A DNA stretch of 64,000 nt from Clostridia bacterium (GCA_029239935.1 JARBTY010000008.1:1-64000), one strand, 5' to 3'; shown: positions 1 through 8,929, numbered from the stretch's first letter. Numbers and translations: made by a program. Notes: a model not told the origin generated them from the sequence alone.

Positions 1-125
1 TGATTGTTCCCTATAAAGAGATGGACTATGACTGTGTGGATATGACAACCCTTGTGATTATTGGGAATAAATCGACCTTTATACATGGAGAGTATATGGT
101 TACGCCGAGGGGTTACGCTCTATGA
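1..125 (+). CDS. cbiH: Cobalt-precorrin-3 C17-methyltransferase, C-terminal end only
   Basis: Only the last 40 codons are in the window; the frame starts at base 3 and the gene begins upstream. The tail has VDMTTLVIIGN followed by MVTPRGY, the usual ending of CbiH/CobJ enzymes, which methylate C17 and contract the ring in corrin synthesis. Its TGA overlaps the ATG of cbiJ (ATGA), so the two are translationally coupled. The neighbours cbiJ, cbiK and cbiL support the call. The catalytic part cannot be judged from this fragment. Confidence 0.82.
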   Translation, partial: IVPYKEMDYDCVDMTTLVIIGNKSTFIHGEYMVTPRGYAL

Positions 126-883
126 TTTTAGTTTTGGGGGGCACGTCAGACAGTTTACTCATTTGCAAAAAGTTAAATGAAAAAAAACTGCTGTATAAGG
201 TGTCAGTGACAACGGATTATGGCAAACATTTAGCCCAAAACTATACCAACAATGTTTTGATGGGGCAGCTGGATTTAATAAGTATGAAAGAACTCATCAA
301 AAAACAGGGGATTAGTCTGATTATAGATGCGACACACCCCTATGCAATACAAGTATCTCAGACAGCTATTTTAGCAGCTGACGGGTTGCAGATAACATAC
401 ATGCGTTATGAAAGAGAATCTCTTTTAAAAAGTATAGAGTATGATAAACTAGAGATAGTAGAAACCATACAAGAAGCTTGTGAAGTGGCAGCGAGAGTTG
501 GAAAACATATTTTTTTAAGTACGGGCAGCAAACATCTGGAGATTTTTTGGAAAGCACTTCCAGGCAAAGAAATCATAGCAAGGGTTCTTCCAACCAGTGA
601 GGTTTTGGCAGCCTGTGAAAAGATTGGCTTTCATGCAGACCATCTTATTGCTATGAAAGGCCCCTTTACTACAGCACTTAACGAGGAGATGTATAAACAT
701 CACCAAATTGATTTGGTGATTACGAAAGAAAGCGGCAGCCAAGGAGGGTTTTTAGAAAAAATAGAAGCCTGCAGAAAGCTTGACATTCCTGTTATTGTTA
801 TCAAAAGAGCAGGTATGGATTACCCTTGTGTGGTCTATCACATAGAGGATATTTTAAAAAGACTGGAGAACTGCTTATCATGA
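122..883 (+). CDS. cbiJ: Cobalt-precorrin-6A reductase (CbiJ/CobK)
   Basis: A 253-residue protein, normal for the family. It opens with a beta strand and nucleotide-binding turn (MILVLGGTSDS), has a central LSTGSKHLE segment and ends with the KESGSQGGF segment typical of CbiJ/CobK. The family uses NADPH to reduce the macrocycle of (cobalt-)precorrin-6A in the cytoplasm. It overlaps the end of cbiH by 4 bases and the start of cbiK by 4 bases, which indicates a tightly coupled operon. The partner cbiK points to the anaerobic route, so the substrate is probably the cobalt form. Confidence 0.92.
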   Translation: MILVLGGTSDSLLICKKLNEKKLLYKVSVTTDYGKHLAQNYTNNVLMGQLDLISMKELIKKQGISLIIDATHPYAIQVSQTAILAADGLQITYMRYERESLLKSIEYDKLEIVETIQEACEVAARVGKHIFLSTGSKHLEIFWKALPGKEIIARVLPTSEVLAACEKIGFHADHLIAMKGPFTTALNEEMYKHHQIDLVITKESGSQGGFLEKIEACRKLDIPVIVIKRAGMDYPCVVYHIEDILKRLENCLS

Positions 884-1665
884 AAAAAGCTGTTTTAGTT
901 GTTAGTTTTGGAACAAGTTATGAAGAGACTCGGATAAAAACAATTGATGCGTGTGAAAATCAAATCAAAGAAACTTTTGGGGAGTATGACTTTTTTAGAG
1001 CCTATACGTCCACAATGATTATTAAAAAAATTGCTAAAAGAGATAAGTGCTATATTGATACACCAAGAGAGGCCCTGCAAAGGATTTATGAATTGGGTTA
1101 TGAGGAGGTGCTTATACAATCTCTTCATATCATATGCGGAGATGAATATGATAAATTAGCTGGGCAAATTCATGAGTACAGAGATCGGTTTAAGAAAATT
1201 TCGGTAGGCAGGCCTCTTTTAACAACGATAGAAGACTATGAAGCGGCTGTAAAGGCGACTTTAAAAGAGCTTCCAGAGGTCAAAGAAGACGAAGCTATCG
1301 TTTTTATGGGACATGGCACGACACATCCTGTTTTTTCTGCCTATTGTGCATTAGAATATGCTTTTAGAGAACATGGCGCAAGGGCTTATGTGGGGACGGT
1401 AGAAGGGTACCCTACTTTACAAAATGTTATCACGCAGCTGCAAAAAGATCAGATTAAAACCGTGTATCTGCTTCCTTTTATGCTTGTGGCAGGGGATCAT
1501 GCAGTGAATGATATGGCCAGTGACGAAGAGGATTCATGGCATACTTGTTTAAGGAATAGCGGCTTTCATGTGAAGGTCATCTTAAAGGGATTGGGAGAAA
1601 ACCCACATATTCAAAAATTGTTTGTAGAGCATGCAAAAGACTGTATTGCTGAAAATAATGGATAG
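880..1665 (+). CDS. cbiK: Sirohydrochlorin cobaltochelatase (CbiK)
   Basis: A 261-residue cobaltochelatase that inserts Co2+ into sirohydrochlorin, the entry step of the anaerobic cobalamin pathway. The two metal-binding histidine segments are visible as MGHGTTHP and VAGDHAVNDMA, with the conserved GTVEGYP segment between them. I chose the ATG at 880 (MKKAVLVVSFGTSYEETR), which overlaps the cbiJ stop and begins exactly where the family begins; an in-frame ATG at 826 lies inside cbiJ. There is no signal peptide, so the protein is cytoplasmic, unlike the periplasmic CbiK of sulfate reducers. Confidence 0.93.
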   Translation: MKKAVLVVSFGTSYEETRIKTIDACENQIKETFGEYDFFRAYTSTMIIKKIAKRDKCYIDTPREALQRIYELGYEEVLIQSLHIICGDEYDKLAGQIHEYRDRFKKISVGRPLLTTIEDYEAAVKATLKELPEVKEDEAIVFMGHGTTHPVFSAYCALEYAFREHGARAYVGTVEGYPTLQNVITQLQKDQIKTVYLLPFMLVAGDHAVNDMASDEEDSWHTCLRNSGFHVKVILKGLGENPHIQKLFVEHAKDCIAENNG

Positions 1666-1686
1666 TGAGTCAAGGAGGAAGCGTAT

Positions 1687-2400
1687 ATGGCTAAGTTTTA
1701 TGGTATTGGGACAGGACCTGGAGACAGCAGTCTGCTTACTTTAAAGGCCGTAGAAACATTGGGCGGTCTAGACATTTTATATACACCGGAGGCAGAAAAA
1801 GATGGAGGAAGTCTGGCTTTATCCATTGTTAAGCCTTATTTAAAAAAGGAATTACAAATTAAATACAGACATTTTCCAATGAGTTTTAATAAAGACGAAA
1901 AGATGATCAAATGGCAGGCGGTTGCCACAGAGATTACTGAGGATGTAAGAGAAGGGAGAAATGTAGGGTTTATTACACTGGGAGACCCTATGCTCTATAG
2001 TACGTATGTGTATATTATGGAGCTGCTGGTTCAGCAAATAGAGGTTATAACAATACCTGGGATATCTTCTTTTTCAAATATTGCATCAAGCCAAAACTTT
2101 CCGCTTGTGATGGATAAAGAACCCCTTATCATTATACCTTGTACAGCAGATGAGGAAATCCTTGATACGGCTATGCAGACTTATAACTGTATGGTGCTGA
2201 TGAAGGTTTATAAAAACTTTGAACAAATTGTCAAAAAGATAGAAAAGTATGGCTTAATAGACTATGCACTATTAGTTAGTCAGTCTTCTCTAGAAGGAGA
2301 AAAGGTTTATACAGACCTTAGGGCTATTGACTTAAAAGAAAAAATTTCCTATTTTTCTACCATTCTAATTAATAGAAATAACAATCCAAGTAAGAGGTGA
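1687..2400 (+). CDS. cbiL: Cobalt-precorrin-2 C20-methyltransferase (CbiL/CobI)
   Basis: A 237-residue SAM-dependent tetrapyrrole methylase. The family signature GIGTGPGDSSLLTLKAVETL is at the N-terminus and the second SAM-binding strand (FITLGDPMLYSTY) is in the middle, followed by IPGISSFSNIAS. The family adds a methyl group to C20 of (cobalt-)precorrin-2. A purine-rich ribosome binding site (caaggagg) precedes the ATG. The gene lies 21 bases after cbiK, and hemA follows almost without a gap, so it bridges the cobalamin and early tetrapyrrole parts of the operon. Confidence 0.93.
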   Translation: MAKFYGIGTGPGDSSLLTLKAVETLGGLDILYTPEAEKDGGSLALSIVKPYLKKELQIKYRHFPMSFNKDEKMIKWQAVATEITEDVREGRNVGFITLGDPMLYSTYVYIMELLVQQIEVITIPGISSFSNIASSQNFPLVMDKEPLIIIPCTADEEILDTAMQTYNCMVLMKVYKNFEQIVKKIEKYGLIDYALLVSQSSLEGEKVYTDLRAIDLKEKISYFSTILINRNNNPSKR

Positions 2401-2413
2401 TGAGGTGAGTGCC

Positions 2414-3646
2414 ATGAATATAGGTGTAATAGGTGTCAATCACCTATGTCCTATTGATTTAAGAGAAAAAATTTCCTTTACACATACTAAAAAAATAGAA
2501 GCACTCCATACTCTAAAAGCGAAACATATTGATGAGGTTATCGTTTTATCAACGTGTAATCGCAGCGAAATTTATATATGGGACAGAGATCTAGAAAATA
2601 AGATGCAGGAAGCTAAAGCATTTTATGAAAGTTTCTTTCAGTGTGCTGAAATAGAAACTTATCTGATCTATAAAACAGGGCTTGAGGCAGTCAGTCATCT
2701 GTATCATGTAGCAGCTGGACTGGATTCGATTGTGATTGGAGAAGACCAAATTCTTGGACAGGTTAAAGAGGCATGGGGACTGGCTGTTAATGAGCAGACA
2801 AGTGGCAAGATGCTCAATAAGATTTTCAGAGAAGCTGTTAGTACTTCAACAGCAATCAAACATACGATTAAAATATCTGAAAACCCCTTATCCATTAGTT
2901 CCGTTGCCGTTAAATTTTTGAAAGAAAAGATGCAAGGCCTAGAGCATAAAAGGATTCTGATGATAGGCATTGGTAAGATGAGTAAACTGGTGATTAAATA
3001 TCTGGAGGAAGAAAAGGTAGACAGAATCTACGCGTCTAACAGGAGTCATCAAAGAGCGGTAGAGATAGGTACCATTTACCCTAATATTGTGCCCATAGAT
3101 TACAAAGATAGGTATACTGTACTGGGTGAAGTCGATGCAGTTGTTTGTGCAACATCTTCTCCACATGTGGTGATGCAGGCCAAAGATATGCCAGCGGTGA
3201 CGAAACCTCTCTTCATGGTAGATATCGCACTGCCAAGGGATATTGATCCCAAGATAGGGCATATGCCCTATACTAAAGTCTATGATATAGATGATTTAAA
3301 AACCATTTGTGAAGAAAGCAATCAGAAAAGAATTCTATTATCCCAAGAAGCAAAAAAAATAATCGTTCAAAAAGTTGAAGAAATAGAAGAATGGATCAAA
3401 CTGGCCCAAGTAGATCGTACACTGCAGCTCCTTAATGAAAAAAAGAATGAAATTCAAAAAAATACCTTAGAATCTATCTATAAAAAGACAGATTTATCCT
3501 TTAAAGATAAAGAGGTTATTGATAAAGTAATTGAATCGGCATTAAAAAATCTCCTTAAGACCCCAGCAGTTAATATAAAAAAAATAAAAGATAAGTCCCA
3601 AAGAGAAAACTATATAAAAGTTTTAGAAGAATTATTTGAATTATAA
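2414..3646 (+). CDS. hemA: Glutamyl-tRNA reductase
   Basis: A 410-residue GluTR, the first committed enzyme of C5-pathway tetrapyrrole synthesis, reducing Glu-tRNA(Glu) to glutamate-1-semialdehyde with NADPH. The catalytic cysteine is Cys48 in STCNRSE. The conserved GLDSIVIGEDQILGQVKEAW stretch, a Rossmann segment (RILMIGIGKM) and a C-terminal helical dimerisation domain follow. I chose ATG 2414 (MNIGVIGVNH), which matches the family start and has AGGTG six bases upstream; a GTG at 2405 would add three residues. hemL downstream uses its product. Confidence 0.95.
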   Translation: MNIGVIGVNHLCPIDLREKISFTHTKKIEALHTLKAKHIDEVIVLSTCNRSEIYIWDRDLENKMQEAKAFYESFFQCAEIETYLIYKTGLEAVSHLYHVAAGLDSIVIGEDQILGQVKEAWGLAVNEQTSGKMLNKIFREAVSTSTAIKHTIKISENPLSISSVAVKFLKEKMQGLEHKRILMIGIGKMSKLVIKYLEEEKVDRIYASNRSHQRAVEIGTIYPNIVPIDYKDRYTVLGEVDAVVCATSSPHVVMQAKDMPAVTKPLFMVDIALPRDIDPKIGHMPYTKVYDIDDLKTICEESNQKRILLSQEAKKIIVQKVEEIEEWIKLAQVDRTLQLLNEKKNEIQKNTLESIYKKTDLSFKDKEVIDKVIESALKNLLKTPAVNIKKIKDKSQRENYIKVLEELFEL

Positions 3647-3670
3647 GATTCTCAAAAAAGGAGCAGAACG

Positions 3671-4461
3671 ATGAAAAAAATAATTGGAACAAGGGGAAGT
3701 CAACTCGCTCTTACCCAGACGCATTGGGTCATCAATGAACTAAAAAAATATAATCCAGGTATCCATTTTGAGGTCGAAATTATAAAAACAACAGGAGACA
3801 GAGTACAGACAAAACCTCTTGATAAAATTGGAGATAAAGGACTATTTACAAAAGAAATAGAAGAAAAATTGTTGAGCAGCGCCATAGATATAGCGGTTCA
3901 TAGTATGAAAGATATGCCTTCTTTAATGACAGAGGGGCTTAAGTTTTCGTATGTGCCCCAAAGGGAGGATGCAAGAGATGTCTTAATCCTTAGGGAAGAC
4001 TATAAATCGCTTGAAGACCTGCCGTTAGGTGCTAAAATAGCGACTGGCAGCAAGCGCCGAAAGTACCAACTGCTCAAACATAGGCCAGATCTTAAGATTG
4101 AGCCCATAAGAGGCAATATTGACACACGGATTCGTAAAATAAAAGAAGAGGGCCTTGATGGCATTGTATTGGCGGCAGCGGGCATTCATAGGATGAAGCT
4201 GGAGGATTATATAAGCTTTTACCTTCCTATCGGACTGATGCTTCCAGCCCCTGGACAAGGCGCCTTAGCCGCTGTCATATGCCGGTAGGAGCCTACTGCG
4301 CAATAGAGAAAGATGAGATTGTACTGGAGGCTTTGTTTGGTGATGAAGCAGGAAAGAAATTACTTTTTATGTCTATGGGTGGTAGAATGGAAGAAGCAGA
4401 GCAAATAGGCTATGCCCTTGCAAATAAGATGCTAAAGGAGTTTGATAAAGATGAAAGGTAA
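3671..4461 (+). pseudogene. hemC: Porphobilinogen deaminase broken by an internal out-of-frame deletion
   Basis: The first reading frame (3671-4288, 205 codons) is a clear hydroxymethylbilane synthase: GTRGSQLALTQ, KTTGDR, KGLFTKEIE, AVHSMKDMP, GNIDTRIRK and APGQGALA. It then runs into AVICR and a stop. The rest of the protein continues in another frame from about 4273 with CHMPVGAYC, the GGCxxPVGAY motif carrying the dipyrromethane-cofactor cysteine, and domain 3 through 4461. About 40 residues normally between GQGALA and that cysteine are missing, so this is a deletion, not a one-base slip. The 5' product would have no cofactor cysteine. The stop overlaps the cobA-hemD start by 11 bases. 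A sequencing or assembly error is the main alternative. Confidence 0.85.
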
Positions 4462-5950
4462 GGTTTATTTGGTCGGGGCAGGCCCTGGGGATTATAAATT
4501 GATGACACTTAAAGGCTTAGAATGTATACAAAAAGCGGATGTTATTGTGTATGATAGACTCGCCAATGAGAATTATTTAAAAGAAGCACAACCAGAGTGT
4601 GAACTCATTTACGTGGGAAAAGCCTCTAGCAATCACACATTGTCGCAAGATGAGATCAACCGGGTGATGATGACTAAGGCAAAAGAGGGGTGTGTAGTAA
4701 CTAGATTAAAAGGAGGAGACCCTTATGTATTTGGACGGGGAGGAGAAGAAGGTGAATATCTTTTAGAGCACGGTATTCCCTTTGAAGTCATCCCAGGTAT
4801 TACCTCAGCCATTGCAGGACCTTGTTATGCCGGGATTCCGGTGACCCATAGGGACATGGCTTCTTCTTTTCATGTGATGACTGGACATTTAAAGGATGAA
4901 GAAGATGACCTGAATTGGTCAGCTCTTGCAGGGTTAAAAGGGACCCTTGTTTTTTTGATGGGTGTTGCAAATCTCAAGAAGATTACAACCAACCTTATCA
5001 AAGAAGGAAAAAACAAAGAGACACCTGCCGCTTTAATCAGCTGGGCAACAAGACCCAATCAAAAGGTTGTGACAGGGACACTCGAAACAATCTATGAACA
5101 GGCACTGGGAAAAAAGGTGAAGCCGCCAACACTTATTGTCATAGGAGAGGTAGTGAATCTGAGAGATAAGCTTAACTTTTTTGAACAAAAACCGTTATTT
5201 GGTAAAAATATTATTGTTACCCGCGCCAGGGAGCAAAGTAGCTCATTGGTGGAAAAAATCAATGATTTAGGTGGCAATGCCATAGAGGTTCCAACGATTA
5301 AGATAAAAGAGATTGAAAACAACATTGCTTTAGAAGAAACCCTAGATAGGCTTAAAGACTATGGCTATATCCTCTTTACAAGCCCTAATACAGTCAAGAT
5401 CTTTTTTAAGAACCTCAGCCAAAAAGGGCTGGATAGCAGAAGCCTTTCTCATATGAAAATTTGTGCAGCAGGGGTAAGTACAATCCAAGCGTTAAATGAT
5501 AAGGGCATAAATCCGGACATAGTGCCTCAAAAGGCAGTTGCTGAAGCGATTTATGAATGCCTCAGCGACGTATTAATAGAGTCAGATCATGTTTTAATGC
5601 CAAAATCGGCTATTGCAAGAGAGTATTTGACTGAACATTTAAGTCAAATCTGTCGGGTGAAGCCTATTGATTTATATGATACAGTGGTAGAAACACTGGA
5701 TAAAGAGTGGGTTTTAAAGATGCTTGATGAAAAGGAAATAGATTATATAACCTTTACAAGCTCTTCCACGGTGGATTATTTTATAAATGGCATAGGGTTA
5801 GAAAACTGTGAGAAGTTGAAAGGTACAAAAATAATTTCTATAGGACCGATTACATCTAAGAAAATTGCAGAATATGCACTTGAAGTTTATAGAGAACCAG
5901 AAGACTATACGTTAGAAGAAATGATTAACTGTATCATTAAGGATCAATAG
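4451..5950 (+). CDS. cobA-hemD: Fused uroporphyrinogen-III C-methyltransferase / uroporphyrinogen-III synthase
   Basis: A 499-residue two-domain protein. Residues 1 to about 240 are SUMT/CobA, which makes precorrin-2 with SAM: VGAGPGD at the N-terminus, then VVTRLKGGDPYVFGRGGEE and IPGITSAIAGPCYAGIPVTHR. From about 250 (ITRAREQSSSLVEKI) to the end is HemD, which cyclises and inverts ring D of hydroxymethylbilane; FTSPNTVKIFF and FTSSSTVDYF are typical HemD turns. The fusion is common in clostridia. I chose ATG 4451, which overlaps hemC, over a TTG at 4442. HemD needs the HemC product, so the broken upstream hemC matters directly here. Confidence 0.94.
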   Translation: MKGKVYLVGAGPGDYKLMTLKGLECIQKADVIVYDRLANENYLKEAQPECELIYVGKASSNHTLSQDEINRVMMTKAKEGCVVTRLKGGDPYVFGRGGEEGEYLLEHGIPFEVIPGITSAIAGPCYAGIPVTHRDMASSFHVMTGHLKDEEDDLNWSALAGLKGTLVFLMGVANLKKITTNLIKEGKNKETPAALISWATRPNQKVVTGTLETIYEQALGKKVKPPTLIVIGEVVNLRDKLNFFEQKPLFGKNIIVTRAREQSSSLVEKINDLGGNAIEVPTIKIKEIENNIALEETLDRLKDYGYILFTSPNTVKIFFKNLSQKGLDSRSLSHMKICAAGVSTIQALNDKGINPDIVPQKAVAEAIYECLSDVLIESDHVLMPKSAIAREYLTEHLSQICRVKPIDLYDTVVETLDKEWVLKMLDEKEIDYITFTSSSTVDYFINGIGLENCEKLKGTKIISIGPITSKKIAEYALEVYREPEDYTLEEMINCIIKDQ

Positions 5951-5962
5951 GAGGAAATAAAT

Positions 5963-7261
5963 ATGGACCATACACAGTCAGAAAGTATTTACAAAGAAGC
6001 AGTCAAATATATACCAGGGGGGGTTAATAGTCCTGTAAGAGCTTTTAAATCAGTGGGGATGAACCCTATTTTCATAGACCATGCTCAGGGCAGTAAGATT
6101 TATGATGCAGACGGCAATGACTTTATTGACTATATCTGCTCATGGGGACCGCTTATTTTGGGACATAGTCATGAAGTAGTATTAGAGGGCATAGAAGAGC
6201 AGTTCAAAAAAGGTACCAGCTATGGGATGCCTACTCAGCTTGAGGTAGAAATGGCAAAGCTTATTGTAGACGCTTATGAAGGAATAGATAAGGTCAGAAT
6301 GGTCAACTCGGGAACAGAGGCAACGATGAGTGCCTTAAGAGCAGCAAGGGCTTATACCGGAAGAAATAAAATATTAAAGTTTGAGGGCTGCTACCATGGG
6401 CATTCAGATGCGCTATTGGTTAAATCAGGCTCGGGGACCATTACGTATGGAGTACCCACTAGTCCAGGCGTACCAGAAGATGTTGTCAAACATACACTGG
6501 TCTGCCCTTACAATGACAATGAGGCATTAAAAGAGATTTTCAAGGAACAAGGGCAAGATATTGCCTGCGTCATTGTAGAGACCATATCAGGAAATATGGG
6601 ACTTGTACCAGGCAAAAAGGAATTTTTAGAATTATTAAGAGAAATAACCCTTGAATATGGCAGTGTTTTGATATTTGATGAAGTGATTACAGGGTTTAGA
6701 ATAGCTTATGGCAGTTCACCTCAATACTTTGGTATCCAGCCGGATATGGCGTGTTTTGGTAAAATCATAGGGGGCGGACTGCCAGTTGGTGCCTATGGCG
6801 GTAAAAATGCCATTATGGATATGATTTCTCCAGTAGGGCCTGTTTACCAAGCCGGAACGCTTTCAGGCAATCCACTGGCTATGCATGTAGGTAAAAAAAC
6901 TTTGGAGTATCTGAGGGATCATCCAAGAGTATATGAGGAGTTAGAGCAAAAGACAACTTATCTGGAGCAGGGCATCAAAAATAATTTGGAGCAATTGGGC
7001 TTAGACTTAGCTGTAACAAGGGTAGGTTCATTAATAGGCTTATTTTTTATATCGGGTAAAACAGAAAACTATGATGATGTTAAAAACTGTGATTTAGAGA
7101 AGTTTAATATCTATTTTGAAGAAATGTTAAACCGCGGTATTCTGATAGGGCCAGCTCAATTTGAAGCAATGTTTTTATCAACGGCCCATACAAAAGAAGA
7201 TTTGGATCAGACGATTAAAGCCAACTATGAGGCCCTTAAAGTCGCCTATGGATTAACTTGA
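5963..7261 (+). CDS. hemL: Glutamate-1-semialdehyde 2,1-aminomutase
   Basis: A 432-residue class III PLP aminotransferase that converts glutamate-1-semialdehyde, the HemA product, to 5-aminolevulinate. The N-terminal PGGVNSPVRAF signature, GCYHGHSDALLVKSGSG, and FDEVITGFR before the PLP lysine are all present; Lys267 in FGKIIGGGLPVGAYGG is the predicted Schiff-base residue. The start has GGAGGAAATAAAT directly upstream. It sits 12 bases after cobA-hemD, where many clostridial operons place hemB between the two. Confidence 0.96.
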   Translation: MDHTQSESIYKEAVKYIPGGVNSPVRAFKSVGMNPIFIDHAQGSKIYDADGNDFIDYICSWGPLILGHSHEVVLEGIEEQFKKGTSYGMPTQLEVEMAKLIVDAYEGIDKVRMVNSGTEATMSALRAARAYTGRNKILKFEGCYHGHSDALLVKSGSGTITYGVPTSPGVPEDVVKHTLVCPYNDNEALKEIFKEQGQDIACVIVETISGNMGLVPGKKEFLELLREITLEYGSVLIFDEVITGFRIAYGSSPQYFGIQPDMACFGKIIGGGLPVGAYGGKNAIMDMISPVGPVYQAGTLSGNPLAMHVGKKTLEYLRDHPRVYEELEQKTTYLEQGIKNNLEQLGLDLAVTRVGSLIGLFFISGKTENYDDVKNCDLEKFNIYFEEMLNRGILIGPAQFEAMFLSTAHTKEDLDQTIKANYEALKVAYGLT

Positions 7262-7305
7262 TTCAATAAGACTTAGAGCGTGTACGAGGAGTAAAGGAGT
7301 CAAAG

Positions 7306-7566
7306 ATGAAACATTTCAAATTTTTTCAGAACAGCCAATGTGAGTATTTTCCATGTCATACGCTCAAAGAAGGGGAGGCCTTTAACTGTCTGTTTTGCTA
7401 CTGCCCGCTTTATCTGCTGGGAAGTGAGTGCGGGGGAGAGTTTAGATACACACAAAAAGGTGTTAAGGACTGCTCAGCTTGTACGAAGCCTCATACACCA
7501 AAAGGGTATGAACACGTGCAGGCCCATATTGGCAAGGTGATAGAAAAGGGAAAAAAGACCCAATAG
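7306..7566 (+). CDS. Cysteine-rich small-domain protein of cobalamin operons
   Basis: An 86-residue protein with nine cysteines: QCEYFPCH, FNCLFCYCPLY, GSECGG, and DCSACTKPH. This pattern matches the cysteine-rich small domain (PF04071-like, a proposed metal-binding finger) that often occurs in cobalamin gene clusters. Its role is not established; a redox or metal-handling function is inference. There is no signal peptide or membrane segment. It lies between hemL and cobU, reading the same way with a strong ribosome binding site, so it is probably part of the operon. Confidence 0.8.
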   Translation: MKHFKFFQNSQCEYFPCHTLKEGEAFNCLFCYCPLYLLGSECGGEFRYTQKGVKDCSACTKPHTPKGYEHVQAHIGKVIEKGKKTQ

Positions 7567-7598
7567 CAGCTATTGAGGAGTAAGAGGAGGGTGAAAAG

Positions 7599-8159
7599 AT
7601 GAGTCAAATCATACTCGTGACAGGAGGGGCCAGATCAGGGAAAAGCCGTCATGCAGAAAGTTTATGTAAGGCCCAGGGCAACCAGACAGCTTACATTGCA
7701 ACAAGCATTCCATTTGATACAGATATGCAGGACCGGGTAAAAAAGCATAGGGAAATGAGACCTAGTGAGTGGACAACCTATGAGGTTTATGAGGATGTTT
7801 ACAAAAAGATTCCTCAGATCGCCAAGGAGCATCAGACAGTCATCTTGGATTGTGTGACACTTATGGTCAATAATATCATGTTTAAAAAAAATATAGATTT
7901 TGAAAGCTGTGACCACCCAATTATAGATGAAATGGAAAAAGATATTCAAGAGCAGGTAAAACTTTTGATAGAGGCCATCAGAGAAACCACACTTTATTTT
8001 GTGATAGTCACCAATGAAATAGGAATGGGCATTATAGGAGCTACAAGGCTTACACGGATTTATACAGACATTATAGGCAGAGTTAATCAGCAGATAGCCC
8101 AAATGAGTGATGAAGTGCACTTGGTTGTAAGTGGTATACCGGTTAAGATAAGGGGATAA
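7599..8159 (+). CDS. cobU: Adenosylcobinamide kinase / adenosylcobinamide-phosphate guanylyltransferase
   Basis: A 186-residue CobU, the expected length. The P-loop GGARSGKS is at residues 9-16, AYIATSIPFDTDMQDRVKKHREMR carries the guanylyl-accepting histidine region, and VTNEIGMGI is the conserved late motif. The family phosphorylates adenosylcobinamide and transfers GMP to it, making AdoCbi-GDP for CobS. The GAGGAGGGTGAAAAG leader gives a strong start at the ATG. The cobS start lies 2 bases past its stop. Confidence 0.95.
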   Translation: MSQIILVTGGARSGKSRHAESLCKAQGNQTAYIATSIPFDTDMQDRVKKHREMRPSEWTTYEVYEDVYKKIPQIAKEHQTVILDCVTLMVNNIMFKKNIDFESCDHPIIDEMEKDIQEQVKLLIEAIRETTLYFVIVTNEIGMGIIGATRLTRIYTDIIGRVNQQIAQMSDEVHLVVSGIPVKIRG

Positions 8160-8161
8160 GC

Positions 8162-8929
8162 ATGAAGCGATTTATAGGTATTTTACAGTTTTTAACAAGA
8201 ATACCCCTCCGTGCAGATTTTGGGGTGGATGATGGGTTCTACAAAAGCATCGTATACTTTCCACTGGTGGGTGCTGTGCTGGGGATGCTGTATTATATAA
8301 CAGGTTATTTAAGTCTTTTGGTGTTTGATCATTTGATTACAGCCCTTATGATTCTCTTTGCATCCGTTCTCTTAACGGGAGGTCTTCATATAGACGGGGT
8401 GGGCGATACTTTTGACGGCCTTTATAGTTATAGGGATAAAGCAAAAATATTAGAGATTATGAAAGATTCAAGGCTTGGGACAAATGGGCTTTTAGCAATC
8501 TTTTTTTTACTGTTATTCAAGACAGCATTTATTTATAGCCTATTGCAGCAAAACAGCTTGTGGGCCATCTTCATTATGCCGGTGTTCGGAAGGCTTAATT
8601 CCTCCTGGGCGTGCTATAAAACAATCACACCAAGAGAAAAGGGAATGGGCAATATTTTTATAGGTAAAACGAGTTTGAAAATGATGGTTATAGAAGTGAG
8701 TTACACAATGGCTATAGTATTTGGCATAGTCTATTTGCTTTCACCAACACCAACGGTGCTATTTCTTAGTCATTTACTCCTTTTAATAGGGATATTAATA
8801 GCTGTTAGACTATTTATCCGATCGGTGTATAAGAAAATTGACGGGATTACGGGAGATATTCTCGGAGCTGTTTGTGAAATAGCGGAACTCCTTTATCTGG
8901 CAGGAGCCTATTTTATGGTACAACATTAA
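8162..8929 (+). CDS. cobS: Adenosylcobinamide-GDP ribazoletransferase (cobalamin synthase)
   Basis: A 255-residue integral membrane protein of the CobS family, which joins alpha-ribazole (phosphate) to AdoCbi-GDP in the last assembly step. It opens with MKRFIGILQFLTRIPL, has the acidic metal/substrate motif HIDGVGDTFDG after two membrane segments, and about six hydrophobic helices in all. The start is 2 bases after the cobU stop and the ribosome binding site (AGGGGATAAGC) overlaps the cobU end, so translation is coupled. It is the last cobalamin gene of the operon; no cobT or cobC follows. Confidence 0.94.
   Translation: MKRFIGILQFLTRIPLRADFGVDDGFYKSIVYFPLVGAVLGMLYYITGYLSLLVFDHLITALMILFASVLLTGGLHIDGVGDTFDGLYSYRDKAKILEIMKDSRLGTNGLLAIFFLLLFKTAFIYSLLQQNSLWAIFIMPVFGRLNSSWACYKTITPREKGMGNIFIGKTSLKMMVIEVSYTMAIVFGIVYLLSPTPTVLFLSHLLLLIGILIAVRLFIRSVYKKIDGITGDILGAVCEIAELLYLAGAYFMVQH

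Noticed and set aside
2704..2970. Minus-strand open frame of 88 codons inside hemA
   Set aside because: It lies fully within hemA in the antisense direction, has no ribosome binding site and no recognisable protein features.
3671..4461. hemC as a programmed frameshift rather than a deletion
   Set aside because: About 40 conserved residues are missing at the junction, so no shift of frame can restore the protein.
7662..8120. Minus-strand open frame of 152 codons inside cobU
   Set aside because: Antisense to an intact cobU; no ribosome binding site or family match.
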